The notes under the pieces were generated by a model. The model saw only the letters and a list, made by a program, of their open reading frames with translations. It was not told where the DNA came from and did no database searches. Position numbers and translations under genes: made by a program. From Mya arenaria (Eukaryota > Mollusca > Bivalvia > Myida > Myidae): 64,000 bases of DNA. The stretch is taken from positions 44,985,417 to 45,049,416 of the forward strand of contig NC_069133.1 in the NCBI RefSeq assembly GCF_026914265.1, given 5' to 3'. Numbering within the stretch: the first letter of the stretch is position 1; each line of letters begins with the position of its first letter. This document shows, piece by piece, positions 10,318 to 22,843 of this stretch.

Positions 10318-11467
10318 TCATACATTCTGCACATGTGAAGCAGTTGAACAGGCTGAATTATATATTGATTCAAAATAGGATGATAAATTTGTGATTGGTT
10401 TTGCCGATTTTACTAATCTATTTCTAAGTAGTTCTGAGAGCCCATCGCGCCCAGAACAGCGGTACGTTTCTTGTAGCAGCCTCCCGTCCAGTCCAGTACC
10501 GGCCAATTCTTTTGCTGTGGTTTTTGCTAGTACCTTTTCATTAACATACCTATCATATGTCGGCAGGAACTCGATTTCATTCTTAAGTTTGTTAAGTTTA
10601 TTATGAGCTTCTTGTAAGAGCGTAATCTGAAGCTTCTTCGGTAGATCGTCGACTGTTTGTAGCAGGTCTGCAAGGGCAGCAACATCATCGTTGGCGTTGT
10701 GAGCATTGAAGTCTTGTTTCAATATATCCTTGATGATAGCAGATAATTTGTAGCTTGAATGTCCTGGAAAGACTTCTTTGCATAACTTTAAACTATCCGC
10801 AAAACCATGAATGTGCGAATGGCTTACACTACAATGCAGGAAGCTATTTAGTATTATTCTTGTGTCAAAAGCTGCATTGTGTGCAATCAGGACAGGGTTG
10901 TTAAATTTCTTCAACCACTCGGAAAACGACGACAGGCCAGTTAACGTGTCTGTAGATTCAACCGGTGTCATGTTATAAAACATTTGCTCTCCACGAATAG
11001 TGATTTCGGTGATGGATGTAATTTTTGGCGGAATATAGCCACCGGCGGGTCTGATGTATGTAGAAAAGGTATCACCAGTATCCAAATGCTTAGCTGACAG
11101 CTGAATTATGTCACTGTTGTGTGCTGGAAATAGAGTTATTAAACGGGAATAATAATGACCAAGTTATAAGGCCTTTATATAAAATGTTGGCTTTACAACA
11201 TGTTAATGTTATTGTTGTTGTTTTTTGAAAATTACACAAAATGTTAAGGTGATATATCATTGTGGTACCTAATCCAGTTGTCTCAAGATCAAAAACTATG
11301 AGAGTATCTGGTAGGGGGGCAGACATGGGCGCTATACTTGGGGGAAGAAGTGGGGTCGGGATTTCAACTATGTCTTCTGGTGCTATGTCGTCTACTGAAT
11401 GGATTGCGGTTGCGTATGTTATCTCCTGGTTTACTTCAGCAGACGAATCATTGCTAATCTGATGTTC
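10318..11467 (-). CDS. DEDDh 3'-5' exonuclease, 5' end incomplete
   Basis: Two exons are supported: 11467-11269 and 11123-10318 (stop TGA), joined in phase through a TTAG/GTACC donor and a TTTCCAG acceptor. The join gives the Exo I motif FDLETTGLA followed by SDIIQLSA. Exo II is HNAAFDTRII, with the conserved N and FD. Exo III is HNANDDVAAL, with the DEDDh histidine five residues before its aspartate. Such enzymes of the DnaQ/PolC-epsilon fold remove nucleotides from 3' ends with two metal ions. The N-terminal 60 residues before the domain are Pro/Glu-rich and unrecognised. About 335 codons are visible. The first exon(s) lie upstream among repeats and were not found. The nearest relatives known to me are mollusc and cnidarian proteins annotated as PolC-type or PML-like exonucleases. 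The substrate is unknown. Confidence 0.75.
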
Positions 11468-11724
11468 CTGTAATCCAATAAAACATAAAACACACATTTT
11501 CTAATATCTGCAATTGTGACATTCCGATAAGTACTAGTGCCATGCCTGGCACAGGTGCTTTTGTTGAAAGCATTTCATAATAAAGTATGTGGACAGACGG
11601 CCTTTGCATACGTAGCAAAACATACAAGATGCTACATTATAACAGCAAGAGCATTATAACCATCAATAGGCTGTAATTTTAATGTAATCAAATATCAACT
11701 AGAGATTGCTTTTTTGAAAAAGCG

Positions 11725-13143
11725 CATGTCTCCCCCATTGTGTGGTCGTAGGTGAGAAATAATCAATGATGGACATGAAATTTGTACTTTTGGACTGGAG
11801 ACGAACAAACATAGGGGTCATCTACTGGTCATGACCAACCTGCATACAAAGTATGAAGTTCCTGGGTCCAAGTATGAAGTTCCTGGGTCCAAGCTTTCAT
11901 AAGTTATTGAGCCAAAGAAGTGTGACGTACGTACTGGTGACAAAGAAATTGACCTTGACCTACTGACCTCAAAATCAATAGTGGTCATCTTATAATCAAG
12001 ACCAACTAGCAAACCAAGTATGAAGTTCCTGGGCCGAAGTTGTGTTTAGTAAATCAGCGGAAACTGTTATTTTACCTCAAGGTCACCTTCACCTTTGACC
12101 TACTGACCTGAAAATCAATACGGGTCATCTACTAGTCATGATCAACTGGCATACCAGGTATTAAGTTCCTGGGTGGAAGCATTCTTTAGTTATTGAGCGG
12201 AAACCATTTTTACCTCACAGTATTGTGACCTTCATCTTTGACCTTCTGATCCCAAAATCAATAGGGGCCATCAACTAGTCATGACTAACTGGCATACCAA
12301 GTATGAAGTTCCTGGGTGTAAACGTTCTTGAGTTATTGAGCAGAAACCGGTTCTTCACCTCAAGGTCAGTGACCTTGACCTTTGACCAACTGATCGCAAA
12401 ATCAACTAGACATCATGACCAACCTCACTTCAAAGTTTGGTGAACCTAGATCAAAGCATTCTCCTGATATTGCACGGAAATATTTTTTTACATTAGAGGT
12501 CACAGCGACGTTGACCTTTGACCTTGTGAACCCCCAAAATATAGGAGTTTTCTAAACCTCATGATCAACCTCCCTACCAAGTTTGGTGAACCTAGGTCAA
12601 ACCATTCTCAAGATATTGAGCGGAAATGTTTTTTACATTGGGGGTCGCCGCGACCTTGACCTTTGACCTAGTGACCCCAAAAACAATAGGGATCTTCTAC
12701 ACCTCATGACCAACCTCCCTACCAAGTTTGGTGAACCTAGGTCAAACCGTTCTCAAGATTTTGAGCAGAAATGTTTTTTATATTGGGGGTCGCCGCGACC
12801 TTGACCTTTGACCTAGTGACCCCAAAAACAATAGGGATCCTCTACAACTCACGACCAACCTCCCTACCAAGTTTGGTGAACCTAGGTCAAACCGTTCTCA
12901 AGATTTTGAGCAGAAATGTTTTTTATATTGGGGGTCGCCGCGACCTTGACCTTTGACCTAGTGACCCCAAAAACAATAGGGATCCTCTACACCTCACGAC
13001 CAACCTCCCTACCAAGTTTGGTGATCCTAGGTCATGCGGTTTTCCAGTTATCGATCGGAAACGAAGTGTGACGTACGGACGGACTGACGGACTACCGGAC
13101 AGGGCAAAAACAATATGTCTCCCCCAGAGAGGGGGAGACATAA
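11725..13143. mobile_element. Tandem-repeat element with ATGTCTCCCCC ends
   Basis: The ends are ATGTCTCCCCC near 11728 and GGGGGAGACATAA near 13130, an inverted pair. Inside are seven or more units carrying GACCTTGACCTTTGACC, AAGTTTGGTGAACCTAGG and similar blocks. The last units (12500-13040, about 147 bp each) are nearly identical, the earlier ones diverged. GACGTACGGACGGAC precedes the right end. No coding region is credible. It lies upstream of the exonuclease exons, possibly in a 5' intron. Confidence 0.7.
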
Positions 13144-13670
13144 TTTATCTAAAACAAATGGTTCATGCAGACCGTTTTTTTCTTCATTTTTACAAATGCT
13201 AGTTTGCAGCAGGATGTATGATTATAGCACGAATAAGTCAATTCTGGTTTTCACAACCATTAATACTGTTTTCTCCATTTTGCTATAAGTCATAGAGTAA
13301 ATAAGAACAGTCCTATAAATCCAACCAGTTACAGTTTATGTCTTTTTCCGTAAATATAGTACACAGGTCAAAAGAGATTGTGCCTCTTGAGTTTTTGCCT
13401 GAATAGGACTACTGCTAATGTTAGACTTTGGAAAGCCAGAGATTCCGACAATGTTTGAAGATTGGGGATGAAACTTGTTTGCTAGAAATTTCATGAACTA
13501 TACATGAATGATCAAAAACTGAGTTTTCACACAGATCTGCTCAAATTTGAGGTCTCAAATCAGCTTAAATGGGTTGATGATCTATATTTCATGACTATTG
13601 GACATACAAGTCCCAGGCATAGTCTTGCACATACATGTTGTATATTATTATATGTAAATTATTTGAAAAA
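13144..13670. other. Intergenic or intronic spacer
   Basis: AT-rich DNA between two tandem-repeat elements. No exon could be recognised on either strand, although missing 5' exons of the exonuclease gene could lie here. Confidence 0.3.
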
Positions 13671-13671
13671 C

Positions 13672-14465
13672 AAGAGCTGTCACAGTATGTGACGAATGCC
13701 ACCGACCTATGAACAAGGTCAGTACATGAAAAGTTAAAGATCAAACACTGACCTTTAATGTATGCATGTGGATCTTGCATGCCTGTATGCATAACAACAA
13801 TACAGAGTTGGTCTTGCAAATGTAACATTGCCTTTACGTGTCAAATACATATGGCAAGTTATTTTAAATTGCCTCTGAACATAAAAAAACACCACCCATA
13901 CTTGACAACCTACACTCTTATGTCCTTATATTCAGCATTCCATAATATGAATAAACACTAAGTGTATCTTTCACCTTAGAGGTAGGGACATGGGTCTTGC
14001 ACGCGACACGTCGTCTTGGTTTGTCAAACACATGTGGCAAGTTATTTTAAAATCTGTACATACAAGGGAAATGTTACAGCCCCGGACACGACAACCTATA
14101 CTCTATGTCCTTATATGCAGCATTCCATTGTGAATAAACACCTAAGTGTGATCATGACCTTTGAGGTAGGGACACGGGTCTTGCACGCGACACGTCGTCT
14201 TGGTATGTCGAACACATGTGGCAAGTTATTTTAAAATATGTCCATACAAGGGAAAGTTACAGCCTGGACATGACAACCTATACTCTATGTACTTATATGC
14301 AGCATTCCATTGTGAATAAACACTAAGTGTGACCTTGACCTTAGAGGTAGGGAGACAGGTCTTGCACATGACAAGTAGTCTTGGTATGTCGAACACATGT
14401 GGCAAGTTATTTTAAAATCTGTCCATACAAGAGAAAGTTACAGCCCGGACACGAGTTATTGAGCC
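13672..14465 (+). mobile_element. Tandem-repeat element, ACAAGAGCTGTCACAG type
   Basis: It begins AACAAGAGCTGTCACAGTAT. Units of 181-184 bp follow; GGTCTTGCACGCGACACG occurs at about 13992 and 14176, and in changed form at 14357, with a more diverged unit before them. Each unit also has ACACATGTGGCAAGTTATTT and GCAGCATTCCATTGTGAATA. The right end is not clear. It is non-coding. Confidence 0.6.
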
Positions 14466-14697
14466 GGACACACGAAAGGTGCGATTTTAATATGCCCACC
14501 TTCGGCATCCTGATGACGCACATGTTGAAGAAAAAAGGGTCCGTATGAAAAACCAGGAAAATGTGACTCAGGATGCTGAACAAATAAACCATTGTGTAGT
14601 TTATAAATTGTATGTCCATTTAAACATTCGGTCTGGTATAATTATCTTGATAAAAAGGAATATCAGCCACTCAATACCACATAATTTATGTGGTATG

Positions 14698-14703
14698 TTT
14701 ATT
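14698..14703 (-). terminator. AATAAA polyadenylation signal of AIMP2
   Basis: AATAAA on the minus strand lies 64 bp beyond the AIMP2 TGA stop at 14767, a normal distance for a short 3' untranslated region. Confidence 0.5.
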
Positions 14704-14766
14704 TAATTGCAAACTTCTAGTTCATTTTTTTTTTAAATTCAAAATATTAGAAGCACTAACAATAGT

Positions 14767-16753
14767 TCATACTAGAGAATTCACAGGTTTGAACGCCGGT
14801 AGAGAGGCGAGCCTCTGTCCCCATTTCTGGACGTTCTCAGGAGCCGTCACAGCCAGGTCAGTATTGATTAGAGCTGACCATACAACAGCATCCACTACTG
14901 AGAACGTGTTCCCTATCACCCATTGTGACTACTTTAAAGTATTGTTTAAATTTTTCACAAAGGCGTTCCTTTGTTTCGAGTTGCCATTCATCAGTTGAAG
15001 ATCAGTGTTGTCAAGCCATTCGTCAGCCATGGTTGCCATGGTGATATCAGAAGTGTCAAAGTCAGGGGAGATGAGCCTGTTGAGATAGCGGGCAATATTA
15101 ACCTCCCCTGTAATCACAGACTGCTTTGCCGGAGATACCATAAGTTCAGGACCATTCTCCACTGAAATGTTAAATAACAATTCAAATACTTACCAAGGCT
15201 ACATTTTCAAAACAGCAAAAAATTACATAAGTAAATTTAAAAAACTTGAATAGGAAGCAAGTACAATTGTACTAGCATTGTTGTTTTTCTCCAGTATTAT
15301 TATTTCTATTTTTTTCAAAGAAAAATTAGAGTGAAATATGCGTTTCACATGAAATTGAGTAACATAATCAATTGATTATATCCCCAGAATTCAAAACAGT
15401 TCACATCAAGGTATGGAAAAGTTCATTTTTTAATTTCATATTTTAATGACCTTGAGCAAACACACTTGCATAAAATTTATTTGGGGATGATAATTAAATT
15501 ACAAATATTGGCAACAATTCACCCAGTATGAAAAGGTATTCATGAAAAGATGACCATTTCACGAAAAAGTTAAAGATATGGTCAATGTGTACCTTTCTTC
15601 CATACAACTGAGAGGGCGAGCTGGTGGTTACCACGAGTGACTTGAGAACCGCTGCGTATGACATCAGAGAAGCGCAGGTCAATACCAGTCAAGGAGGAGT
15701 GGGTGTAAGATGTCGCCAGGACTGTGTACTTCTGCTTCAACATCTCAAACAGTACAAACAACGCCAGTGGAGGCCTGGCTGGGTCAGCGTAGATCACTAT
15801 ATCATGGATGCCTTTGCCCTGTGTATAATGAACAGTGTTAATTTCCATGCACATCTCAGTTACATGACATGCTTCAAGTTACATGCACATGTTATCGTAA
15901 CTTCCAAAGTTGAACCAGTTCATTAATTATAATTATATTCAACTACTTTATTTCCACATACCTACATGTACCAGTTAGCCAGTAACAAGTATACTGTTCC
16001 ATCAATTTTTGAGTTGATTAAGCATGTAGGAAACATTCCCATTTTTAGAAAATGTCTTACAATTGGACTTTTAATAGCCACAGCAGACGTTGATTTAACA
16101 GCAGCAGCAACTTTGGTGGCCTTTCCAGGCTTGCTGGGTGGGGGTGTGGTGTCAGTGACGGCATAACGTGACTTAAGCTGGTCCAGGGTCTGGCGGAGTT
16201 CTCCCAGCCGCGTCAGGATTTTCTCCTGTCTCATCTCCAAAGCCAACACAGGGTCCATACTGGAAATGTCTGCAGACTGGGGATACAAATGATATATCTA
16301 TTATCAGGTATTGATACATTATTCTTTTCATACAAATTATTTCTGGTTGTATTTATATAACAGGGTCTGTACTGGAAAGGTCTGTAGACTGGGGACAAAA
16401 AAGATGTATTATCAGGTATTGATGTACATATTCTTTTCATACAAATTTTAATGGTTGTATAAATTTATATAAATTATTTATATAGTTTTAAATTGAAGAT
16501 GAACCCTCTAATCCAGATTGACAGACTGATGTGCTATCCGCTCAGTCATAAACATCTATCAGGTTTATGTGATTATCACAGAGTTTGTTACAACCGGTCT
16601 CATTAAGGACGTTTTGACTTGCACCATTCTGACACATCTTATCAAATTACTTACGTTGCTGGATGTTTCCTCGTGAAAGTTCTTAACTTTGTACATTACA
16701 TCTGGCAGTTCAACTTTTCTTTGCGGTTCGTAAAATGGCTTCACTGTAAACAT
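14767..16753 (-). CDS. AIMP2: AIMP2, scaffold of the multi-tRNA-synthetase complex, with an in-frame TAG
   Basis: Four exons: 16753-16655, 16276-16061, 15818-15593 and 15161-14767. All junctions are GT-AG and in phase, about 310 codons against 320 in human. Exon 1 (MFTVKPFYEPQRK, then VELPDVMYKVKN) matches the N-terminus that binds lysyl-tRNA synthetase. Exon 2 has the leucine-zipper-like stretch with LTRLGELRQTLDQL. Exon 3 is the thioredoxin-like part (HDIVIYADPARPPLALFVL). Exon 4 is the GST C-terminal-like domain (GEVNIARYL, ADEWLDN, SVVDAVVWSAL). A TAG at 14931-14929 (codon 258) interrupts exon 4, yet clear homology continues after it to the TGA at 14767. The codon aligns with a lysine, so one A-to-T change explains it. 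Possible causes are a sequencing error, a null allele, or a product about 55 residues shorter. The start is the ATG at 16753 because the human protein begins at the same place. Confidence 0.88.
16248..16475. repeat. Tandem duplication across the AIMP2 intron 1/exon 2 border
   Basis: About 113 bp (16248-16360) repeats at 16361-16475 with roughly 85 percent identity by eye. Each copy holds, on the minus strand, a CCCCAG acceptor and the first 30 or so bases of exon 2. The inner copy (acceptor before 16276) leads into the full exon. The outer copy has an acceptor but only a stub of exon before it returns to intron sequence. Confidence 0.75.
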
Positions 16754-16814
16754 GTTGAACTCATTAAAATGGGCCAAATAAAGACAAAACCGGCCTACCA
16801 ACCTAAAACGATCT

Positions 16815-19484
16815 GAGATTTCTAGGCGCTTGAGAAAGGCAGAATTGCTTGTTTAACCAGATTATAATTTGAATATATATTTACAGAATAATTACCATAA
16901 CCAAGAATTTGACTTATTTTAGATATATAATTTGCAAAATAAAGTGTTTTCATAACATGTGAAAAGGGAAATTAAAAAATGTTAATACTAAAACGTAATT
17001 TTAATCGATTACATTTCACATCGGTAACAAACAGACGCTTGGGCGTGAGAAAGAAAATAGAAAATGTGGAGTGCTTCAAATTTCTGTAGTTTTATTTCTA
17101 CATGGACATGCGACCATGATCCAAGCTTTATTTCTACATACACGACTTGCAGACATACGGATGAATGGTACATATGTGATAGTTGCATTGAGTTAATCGA
17201 GGATCATCGTCTCATTATAATGAGATTGAGAGTTCAGACCATGATTCAGAGATATTTTTGGATCAGTTTTATAGTTGTTATCTAGGAGTAGAGTTTCCAG
17301 TTGTTACGTATCCTTGCCTTGAGTCTGCCAAGTACAAAAATTGTCAAGGACGTCCATTTAGATGAACTAGTGTTACTGTAGTGGCAGTGCGTGTGGTTAT
17401 GTCTCATTCCTAAAGATTCCCTCCCCCCAATTCCATTATTAATAACAACAAAATCCAAATGTACTTAGGTTTGTAAATGATCATCGGGAAATTGCAACTA
17501 GTACCAAATTGAGGAATTATATTATAATATATAGTAAGTCTAGTCAACAGATCCTGAAGACCGAAGGTCCTGACCAGTAAATTTTTCCTTGACCGGTCAG
17601 ACCAAAATGTGAGGTGAAACTTGACAGACACGCCCCTAAATTCACCACAGACTCCCATGTGCCAGAGGTTGCAACTATGTCCAGGCTCAATCAAACTCAA
17701 AATTGGTGGTGTTGGAGAGTATCTTAGCTGTCGTTAAAGAAATGTATATATTTGCCAAAAAAAATCTGTACAAAAAAGGGCTAAATTTGCATGTAAGGAA
17801 TTAATTCAATTATGAACAAAATTATTTTATCCCTTGGAACTAAAACATGACACATAACTCTTTAATGTTCATGACACCTTTTACATGAACTAATCCATCA
17901 TGATTTGTAAGGCAGTCATCAAAATTAGACCTGCAGGGCTTGTGATCTTGTGCTAATTTTGACCACTGGTAAGGCCTTAAAACAAACTTTGGGTTCAGGT
18001 TTACTGACCCAGCCTAAAAATAGGTGCTGATCCTACAGTTTTTTTTTAGTTTTTGGGTTAAAAGCCCTATCTACCCTACCTGTTTTTGAATAGGATGTTA
18101 TTCTAACCAAACCTGTTTTTTGGCATTATGTAACCATCATTTTTTCTACCAGCAGAACAACTCAGTTCGGTAAAAACACTAGAAAATAAAAAAATAAATG
18201 GATTTAAATCTAGCCATTTTTTAGCCAAAAATTCATTTACTGTGCAAGATAAAATATGTTGTTAAAACTGCAAGAATAAATAACAAATATTTATTTAAAA
18301 TTTTAGGAAGAATATTATAGTTAAATTTTGTGATACAACAAAACTTATTTTCATTTTGACTCAGCCATCAGCATGATAAGCCACAAGGTTCAAGATGATG
18401 ATAAATACAAGCAGCTGCTGCTTAATAGCCCTTATCTTATTTCATTGGGAAGCTTTCTAAGGAAATCTGGCTAGATATTGTTTTGATAGTGAGACTGAGT
18501 TAAGTTTTAAGATAAAGTTGTGTGCGCCAAAATCAACTGAAATCATCTTAAAATTCAAACTTTTGAAAACTCTTTGTTGTTTTGTAATATTCAAGCAATT
18601 GAATTATCTATTTGGTGATTAAATGAATATTGGAATTTGAAGAGTTTTTTTTGTAATAAAAGATTCTGAAGTGTGAAGAGCCTACTTGCACAGTTGCCTT
18701 TTACTCAATTGACTTTAAAAATTCAAGATAAGTTATAGATTAGACTGGTTTTGATTTGTCCTTTCAAAATCATAATAATGTGCTCCTAAAGCTCTTCTGT
18801 TCTTTTATGTGCTGTTGCCGCAGCTAATACTTTCTTCACAGTTATTGCTGTTTCAATTGTCAATGAACATTAAAATTTCAGTTATCATCATGATTCTGCT
18901 CTTTCGTCATTCACCAATCAATATTTTAGAGAAAAAATTTGGTCTAAGTTTTAATAATTTGAGCTTAAACAACTGTTTGTTTTTTATCATATTTTTAATA
19001 TAGTAATTTATTTTGTTGCCCTAATATTTTTTATCCTCGCGCACCCCAGTGTGCCCTCAACCCGAAAAAAAAATGTTGACTTGTTTGCATCGATCCAAAA
19101 AACAGCCAACAAATAATCATTGAATTTACATGTGAACTGGAAAACATATAAATGCATGATTGATATATATATATGTGTTTGTGCTGCAGACATGAATAAG
19201 CTTTCACCTTAACATCAGGATGTTTTTTCTTATCCAGCTTTAAAAACACTACAAGTTGTAATACCTAGATATAATTATGATGTATGTATACTGATTCTGT
19301 AAAATATATGCTAATATGATCCAGATATTAAAGGGACTAAAATTGTCTGTTAATTGGGTGAAATATAATTGTTACTTTTTTGCATGATCTAATATTTCCC
19401 AAATTTGTGACTATTAAATCACACTTATTTTTCCAGTGGAAAGGGCATATCAGACTTTAAACTTTAACACGTTACTTTTTCCAG
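16815..19484. other. Spacer between divergent AIMP2 and PAAT
   Basis: It should contain both promoters and the missing first exon(s) of PAAT. A frame opening at the ATG at 17064 (MWSASNFCSF) is the only candidate first exon seen, and it has no supporting homology. A remnant of the ACAAGCCC-type repeat lies at 17913-17968. A low-complexity stretch at 18000-18130 (TTTTTGGGTTAAAAGCCC) resembles other bivalve repeats. Confidence 0.3.
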
Positions 19485-21735
19485 GGGTGGTGACCCTGAC
19501 CCCACTGTAGATGAAGGACATCTCTTGTCAAGGTCACAGTCTTTGACCTTCACCCAGGAGCCCAGTAGACACGCCCACCTGGAGCTCACATGTGCTCTCA
19601 GACCTAGTTACAACTTTAGCATCATTGGTGTGGAGATTATCAGCGAGGTACACCTGGTGGAATGTTATTCAAGTGTTGATGGCTACTTGAAGAGTTGCAA
19701 GGGGAGAAAACTCGAGCAAACAGATGAAGGGAATTCTTCTGGGGAAACAGCAGCTGCTTACCTTGTGTCTGTCAAGTTTGATCAACCTGTGAATGATTTA
19801 AACATTAAGGTTAGCTTGATTTTTATTGACTAGGTTGTTGTTGTTTACTGGTAATTGTAGGGTAAATAACCCAAGTTGTAACCTGACTATGTGTAAGAAT
19901 AAGACTACTTTTAGATGTAGAGATACGTTGTTATATTGATGGGGAAAGATATATTGTAATGGATGTTTATTATTCAAACAAGTTCTTTATGCAAATTTTG
20001 TTGAAGATATTTGTCTCATTTATAATCTGTGGTTGAAGTTATAGTTTCTAAATGGATAAAAAAGTGTTTACTAAATATTAGTAATTTTCTGAATTTTAGT
20101 TTATGGGGACCCAGCCACGGTCAGAGGTGAGATGCTTTCGACTGGATGTAAAGTTGTTGCAGGAGGATATGTCTGGTGGCCAGTCTCGACCTGAGGGTCA
20201 GGTTGATATGGCTAGGGTGCGGGGTTACCTGCATGAGATGGGAGACAGTCTGCCCAGCCAGGCTACACAGTTAATGGAGTCTGTGGAGCAATTCCAGCAG
20301 GTCAGCCAGGCTCTTCTGAGTTCCATTTTAAAACACATAGTTTGAAAAGTTTTTGGGTTCAAAAACTAAGCTGACTGATGCTTTGAATATGAAATACAGA
20401 ATTGCATGGAATTTAACAAATAAATTTGTTATCAAAGTGTCTTTTCATCACTTTTTAAATTAAATAATTTTCTTTCCTTTTGACAGTCTATACTTCTGAT
20501 CTTTGGAACAGAGCCTAGATTTAGGTACTTTATGAAGATTTCAGTGATAAAAAGCTCTATTTATGTTGCTTACTTTTACTGTTTTCTAGACACAGATGTC
20601 CGGTATGGGTCAGATGTCATCAGCCCTTGGTATGATGGCAGGAGATAATTCTTCTATTTTATCCAACCTCCTTGCCATGGCAACAGCGAGGTCCCATAAC
20701 CTGTCGCAGAATTCCTCAGCATCAACAGCTGCCATAAACACTTCACAAGATTTAGAATCTCAGAACCACAAGCCATCCCCACTGGAGGCCATGCTTATGA
20801 AGGTCAGGGAGGGTGAAGGTCAAGGTGAGCCAAGGGTCGAAGGTCAGGATGGGATGTTTGCTATGCTGCAGAACATCTGTGGCAAGGTCAGCGAGTTGAG
20901 GGTGAAGGATGCTCAGGAAGAAAATAAAGTGGATGCAGACTCACTAAGGTACACATTTACACAGTAGTAATGGTTACTCGATATACTCAACAAGTAATTG
21001 TTATTGAATAAAGGGTAGTCTCTGCCTTTACAATGCCATCATTTAAGTTTTCATTACCACACAAGACCACACACGCATAACAAGAGAGTGACTAATTTGT
21101 TTCACAATCGATGTAAACTAAGTTTACATAACGGGTAAACTGACTCTTTCAAACTTCAAGTTATTTTGAAGTGATTTTCTTTAGTAAAAAGTATGCACTT
21201 TTACAATCATTTCTTTAAAAACAAGCCATACTTACACAATAACAGCTCTGGCAGAGTAAAATGTGCAAAGTAAGTGTCAAATTATGATTTTGCAAATTAT
21301 CATTGATAGATGTGTATTTTCCCTTTAATGAAGATTTATGTGCAAAATTTGTGATAAAAAAAAGTTTGATATTCACATGAAACATGGTACACATGTTGCC
21401 CATAGCAACACACAAACATGTAACTAGGCCCATTACTCTGGCTAAAATGATTGTTGTGATGACCAGCCGAGAAGACTGGATGTGTGTTTGCATCCGTTTT
21501 CTTGTACGATAAAAACATGTCTTGTGTGTTTTCCAGCAGTCAAGACAGTGGTACTCCCCCAGCATCACAGCCAGATGCATCGGGCCAAACCAAGAAGGAC
21601 ATAGAGGACACAGTTGCCATCTTGATTGGGGAAAGTGAAAGCCGGCTTAAACAGTATATTGATGACAGGTTCTCAGCCATGGAGAAGAGGCTTATGGATA
21701 AAATGGAGAGTATAGTGATGCTGTTAGACTCGTGA
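19485..21735 (+). CDS. PAAT: ATPase PAAT (C10orf88 family), first exon not found
   Basis: Exons 19485-19809, 20100-20300, 20590-20948 and 21537-21735 (stop TGA) join in consistent phase for about 361 codons. Human PAAT is a partner of mitochondrial inner-membrane ABC transporters with reported ATPase activity. Matches in order: an N-terminal beta-rich part (SIIGVEIISEVHLVECY); a segment VDMARVRGYLHEMGDSL then SQATQLMESVEQFQQ, like human LDKVQTIMESMG and AQQLMDMV; MFAMLQNICGKVSEL, like LPFLQNLCSQVNHL; and a C-terminal coiled coil (RLKQYIDDRFSAMEKRLMD, then KMESIVMLLD), like human KKLMDYIDQRIHELQEHID. The middle is rich in Ser, Asn and Gln and poorly conserved. The first exon must end in phase 2. 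The match is from memory of the human protein. Confidence 0.78.
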
Positions 21736-21818
21736 TGGGCAAGAAGTGTTGGTGTATAAAGTAATCTGTGATATGATTATCAACTTCCATAGTGTGGTTT
21801 GTATAGTTGGTGTGTGCA

Positions 21819-21824
21819 ATAAAA
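21819..21824 (+). terminator. AATAAA polyadenylation signal of PAAT
   Basis: AATAAA occurs 84 bp after the PAAT stop codon in the context GTGCAATAAAAGTG. Confidence 0.55.
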
Positions 21825-21849
21825 GTGATGTTTAGGGATAAAACCATGA

Positions 21850-22843
21850 AGTTTTGTCGAAAATGGATTGTTTATGATTGAGGGGGTTGATATTTGATTG
21901 CAAAATCAAACAGCTTGTCTGGTTATTTACGATGATAACTTATGATTTTAGATATATTTTCCATACCATGTGGTGTTCCACTATATCATATTCAGATGCT
22001 GAAACATAAGACAAGACTAGCTAACTAATAGTGACTTGGTCAGGAATGTTGAACAAATTATTCCTGCCATTCTTATTCTAGGTAGCTGTTGAACTGGCAT
22101 CTATTCATTCATTTGATGAATGAATGAAATTTGCTTAAACATAATGTGTATTCAACAAGGACTTGAATGAAGTCTGCACAAACTTGTTATTTGAAAAGCT
22201 TTTCAAGGAAAACTAGATTTTGTCAAGTTTATTAATATTGTAAAATGTAAACATTGTATGAATCTTTTAAACAAATTCCATCTGTGAGATTTTTTGGATG
22301 TAAAAACATGCATGCATCAAAATCATGGGAATAAATCAATATTTATTTGTATAATTTCTCATAGATTATTTACAAACAGAAGCACAACTTAAAAGTACAA
22401 AATGTTATTTTTAATGGTTATCAAGCCATCATAATTAATGATATATGGTCATTAACAACACACATTATTACTGCTACGTAAATGCATCTGTAGCCAAGTA
22501 TAAAACTGGTTCATTCTGGTTTGATCATAGTAAGCCAAAAAGTTTATTGATTGGTCAATATTCATCCAATAATAACTATAAACCAATCAAAATTTTTAAA
22601 TTTGCAAATGAACTGAAAGATAACCTGTCAACGTGTTATCCAAGTTTTATACATATATATGGCTTATTTTTTTCTATTATACGACTCCTATCCCATTATT
22701 AAAGCATTGCTAACACGACAAAGATCAAGCTTATGTAATCATTTTTTATCAAAATAAAAAAGCACTGATACTTTTCATCATTTATATTCTGTTTCATTTT
22801 TAACACTCATGATACTATATCTATTTTTTACAGTTATTTACCA
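21850..22843. other. Spacer after PAAT
   Basis: AT-rich DNA between convergent genes. Nothing else recognised on either strand. Confidence 0.4.

Noticed and set aside
17064-17285. Frame starting MWSASNFC as first exon of PAAT
   Set aside because: It lies in a suitable place but has no recognisable homology; a donor in the right phase (GAATG/GTACAT) exists only by weak match.
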